A stretch of 32,793 nucleotides of DNA from Tenacibaculum sp. L6. Lineage in GTDB: Bacteria; Bacteroidota; Bacteroidia; Flavobacteriales; Flavobacteriaceae. Where the stretch lies: NCBI RefSeq assembly GCF_028823685.1, contig NZ_JAPEHZ010000021.1:1-32793 (forward strand), written 5' to 3'. The position numbers and the translations under genes are program-made. The stretch's first letter is position 1. Each line of letters opens with the position of its first letter. Positions 31,878-32,793 of this stretch are shown piece by piece. The notes under the pieces are model-generated. The model did not search any database and was not told the DNA's origin. It saw nothing but the letters and a program-made list of their open reading frames with translations.

Positions 31878-32765
31878 ATGAAAAATATCGCCGTAATTGG
31901 AGCAGGAACAATGGGGAACGGAATTGCGCATACGTTTGCTCAATTTGGATACAATGTTCAACTTATCGACATTTCGCAAGCTGCCTTAGATAGAGGTATA
32001 GCAACCATTACTAAAAACTTAGACAGAATGGTAGCGAAAGAAAAAATTACTGAAGACGATAAAAATAATACCTTAAACAATATTACTACCTTCACTTCTA
32101 TTAAAGATGGTGTACAAAACACTAGTTTAGTTGTTGAGGCAGCTACTGAAAATGTAGATTTAAAATTAAAAATCTTTAAAGATTTAGATGAAGTTTGCGA
32201 CGAAGAAACCATTTTAGCAACTAATACCTCATCTATTTCAATTACTCAGATTGCTGCGGCTACCAATAGACCAGAAAAAGTAATTGGGATGCACTTTATG
32301 AATCCTGTGCCAATTATGAAATTGGTTGAAATTATTAGAGGATACAACACTTCTGATGAAGTAATGAATTTTACGGTTGATTTAACTAAAAAAATCAATA
32401 AAGTTCCTGTTGAAGTAAATGATTATCCCGGTTTTGTTGCCAACCGTATTTTAATGCCAATGATTAACGAAAGTATTGAAACTTTATACAATGGTGTTGC
32501 TGGTGTTGCTGAAATTGATACTGTAATGAAATTAGGAATGGCGCACCCAATGGGACCATTACAATTAGCTGATTTTATTGGATTAGATGTTTGTTTATCT
32601 ATCTTAAACGTAATGTATGACGGATTTAAAAACCCTAAGTATGCTCCATGTCCGTTATTAGTAAACATGGTAATGGCAGGTAAATTAGGTGTAAAATCTG
32701 GTGAAGGTTTTTACGATTATTCTGAAAGTAGAAAAGCTGAGAAAGTAGCGAAGATGTTTTCGTAA
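31878..32765 (+). CDS. 3-hydroxybutyryl-CoA dehydrogenase
   Basis: 295-residue short-type 3-hydroxyacyl-CoA dehydrogenase (Hbd/FadB2-like) that interconverts 3-hydroxybutyryl-CoA and acetoacetyl-CoA with NAD(P). The Rossmann motif is IGAGTMGNGIAHTFAQFG (residues 6-23), followed by ATNTSSISITQIAAAT, the catalytic-His motif VIGMHFMNPVPIMKLVEII and NDYPGFVANRILMPMINE; the C-terminal dimerisation domain carries MGPLQLADFIGLD. Complete, full length. The leader contains the structured repeat, ending about 28 nt before the start codon. No thiolase or crotonase is in view, so pathway direction is open. Confidence 0.94.
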   Translation: MKNIAVIGAGTMGNGIAHTFAQFGYNVQLIDISQAALDRGIATITKNLDRMVAKEKITEDDKNNTLNNITTFTSIKDGVQNTSLVVEAATENVDLKLKIFKDLDEVCDEETILATNTSSISITQIAAATNRPEKVIGMHFMNPVPIMKLVEIIRGYNTSDEVMNFTVDLTKKINKVPVEVNDYPGFVANRILMPMINESIETLYNGVAGVAEIDTVMKLGMAHPMGPLQLADFIGLDVCLSILNVMYDGFKNPKYAPCPLLVNMVMAGKLGVKSGEGFYDYSESRKAEKVAKMFS

Positions 32766-32793
32766 ACTTTAGCTTATAACCATAAAAAAAAGG

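Noticed and set aside
31727..31993. Short open frames across the Gfo/Idh-Hbd intergenic repeat
   Set aside because: They read through the structured repeat and overlap the Hbd start in the wrong frame; no coding signature.
1..32793. CRISPR array, tRNA/rRNA gene, IS element or prophage
   Set aside because: I read both strands and found no regularly spaced direct repeats, no cloverleaf with a T-loop, no transposase or integrase motifs, and no structural phage genes.

Overview
This is an AT-rich chromosomal segment of a Bacteroidota genome, most probably a marine Flavobacteriaceae (Tenacibaculum/Polaribacter-like). The evidence is the many short lipoproteins with S-C/A-C lipoboxes, several TAnnTTTG-type -7 promoter boxes, family pairs typical of this group (DUF6452/DUF6048, CCC-motif membrane protein, MoxR/DUF58/DUF4350/DUF4129 cluster) and two palindromic intergenic repeats of the kind scattered through flavobacterial genomes. 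Genus is inference. There is no prophage, IS element, CRISPR array, tRNA or rRNA.

Layout. 1-2.65 kb (minus): a CBS-domain cysteine/cystathionine synthase preceded by a LolC/E-type permease. 2.8-5.0 kb (plus): a NamZ-type (DUF1343) lipoprotein muramidase, then an alpha/beta hydrolase broken by a frameshift. 5.1-8.3 kb (minus): a second cysteine-synthase paralogue without CBS domains, a palindromic repeat, and a lipoprotein oligopeptidase B (S9A) broken by a frameshift. 8.4-9.4 kb (plus): YbaB/EbfC, a DUF2752 protein and a CCC-motif membrane protein. 9.4-15.5 kb (minus): a six-gene operon SpoIIM-like / polytopic membrane protein / DUF4129 / DUF4350 / MoxR ATPase / DUF58, with a divergent RDD protein. 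16.5-19.5 kb: a 993-residue UPF1-like SF1 helicase, convergent with ornithine aminotransferase (rocD). 21-25 kb (plus): lipocalin-like and OmpA/glycine-zipper lipoproteins, an RlmD/TrmA-type rRNA uracil methyltransferase, and the DUF6452-DUF6048 pair. 25-26.3 kb: an IPNS-like Fe(II)/2OG dioxygenase interrupted at a T11 tract, then an SUI1/YciH factor. 26.5-29.5 kb: a tight four-gene operon (DUF1835 protein, nucleoside phosphorylase, tail-anchored small protein, signal-less periplasmic-binding-protein-like protein). 29.6-32.8 kb: a 56-residue lipoprotein, Pcm methyltransferase (minus), a Gfo/Idh/MocA oxidoreductase, a GC-rich structured repeat, and 3-hydroxybutyryl-CoA dehydrogenase.

Most of the window is ordinary core genome. 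The parts that deserve a second look are: three independent reading-frame breaks in enzymes that otherwise look intact (A6 tract, a short direct-repeat junction, T11 tract), one of which could be phase variation or recoding; the compact nucleoside phosphorylase / cytosolic binding-protein operon behind a perfect 11-bp inverted repeat; two structured intergenic repeats; tandem palindromes in the rocD leader; and an RlmD homologue that lacks the usual iron-sulfur cysteines. No intergenic stretch exceeds about 300 bases. I did not find a clearly new defence or mobile system.
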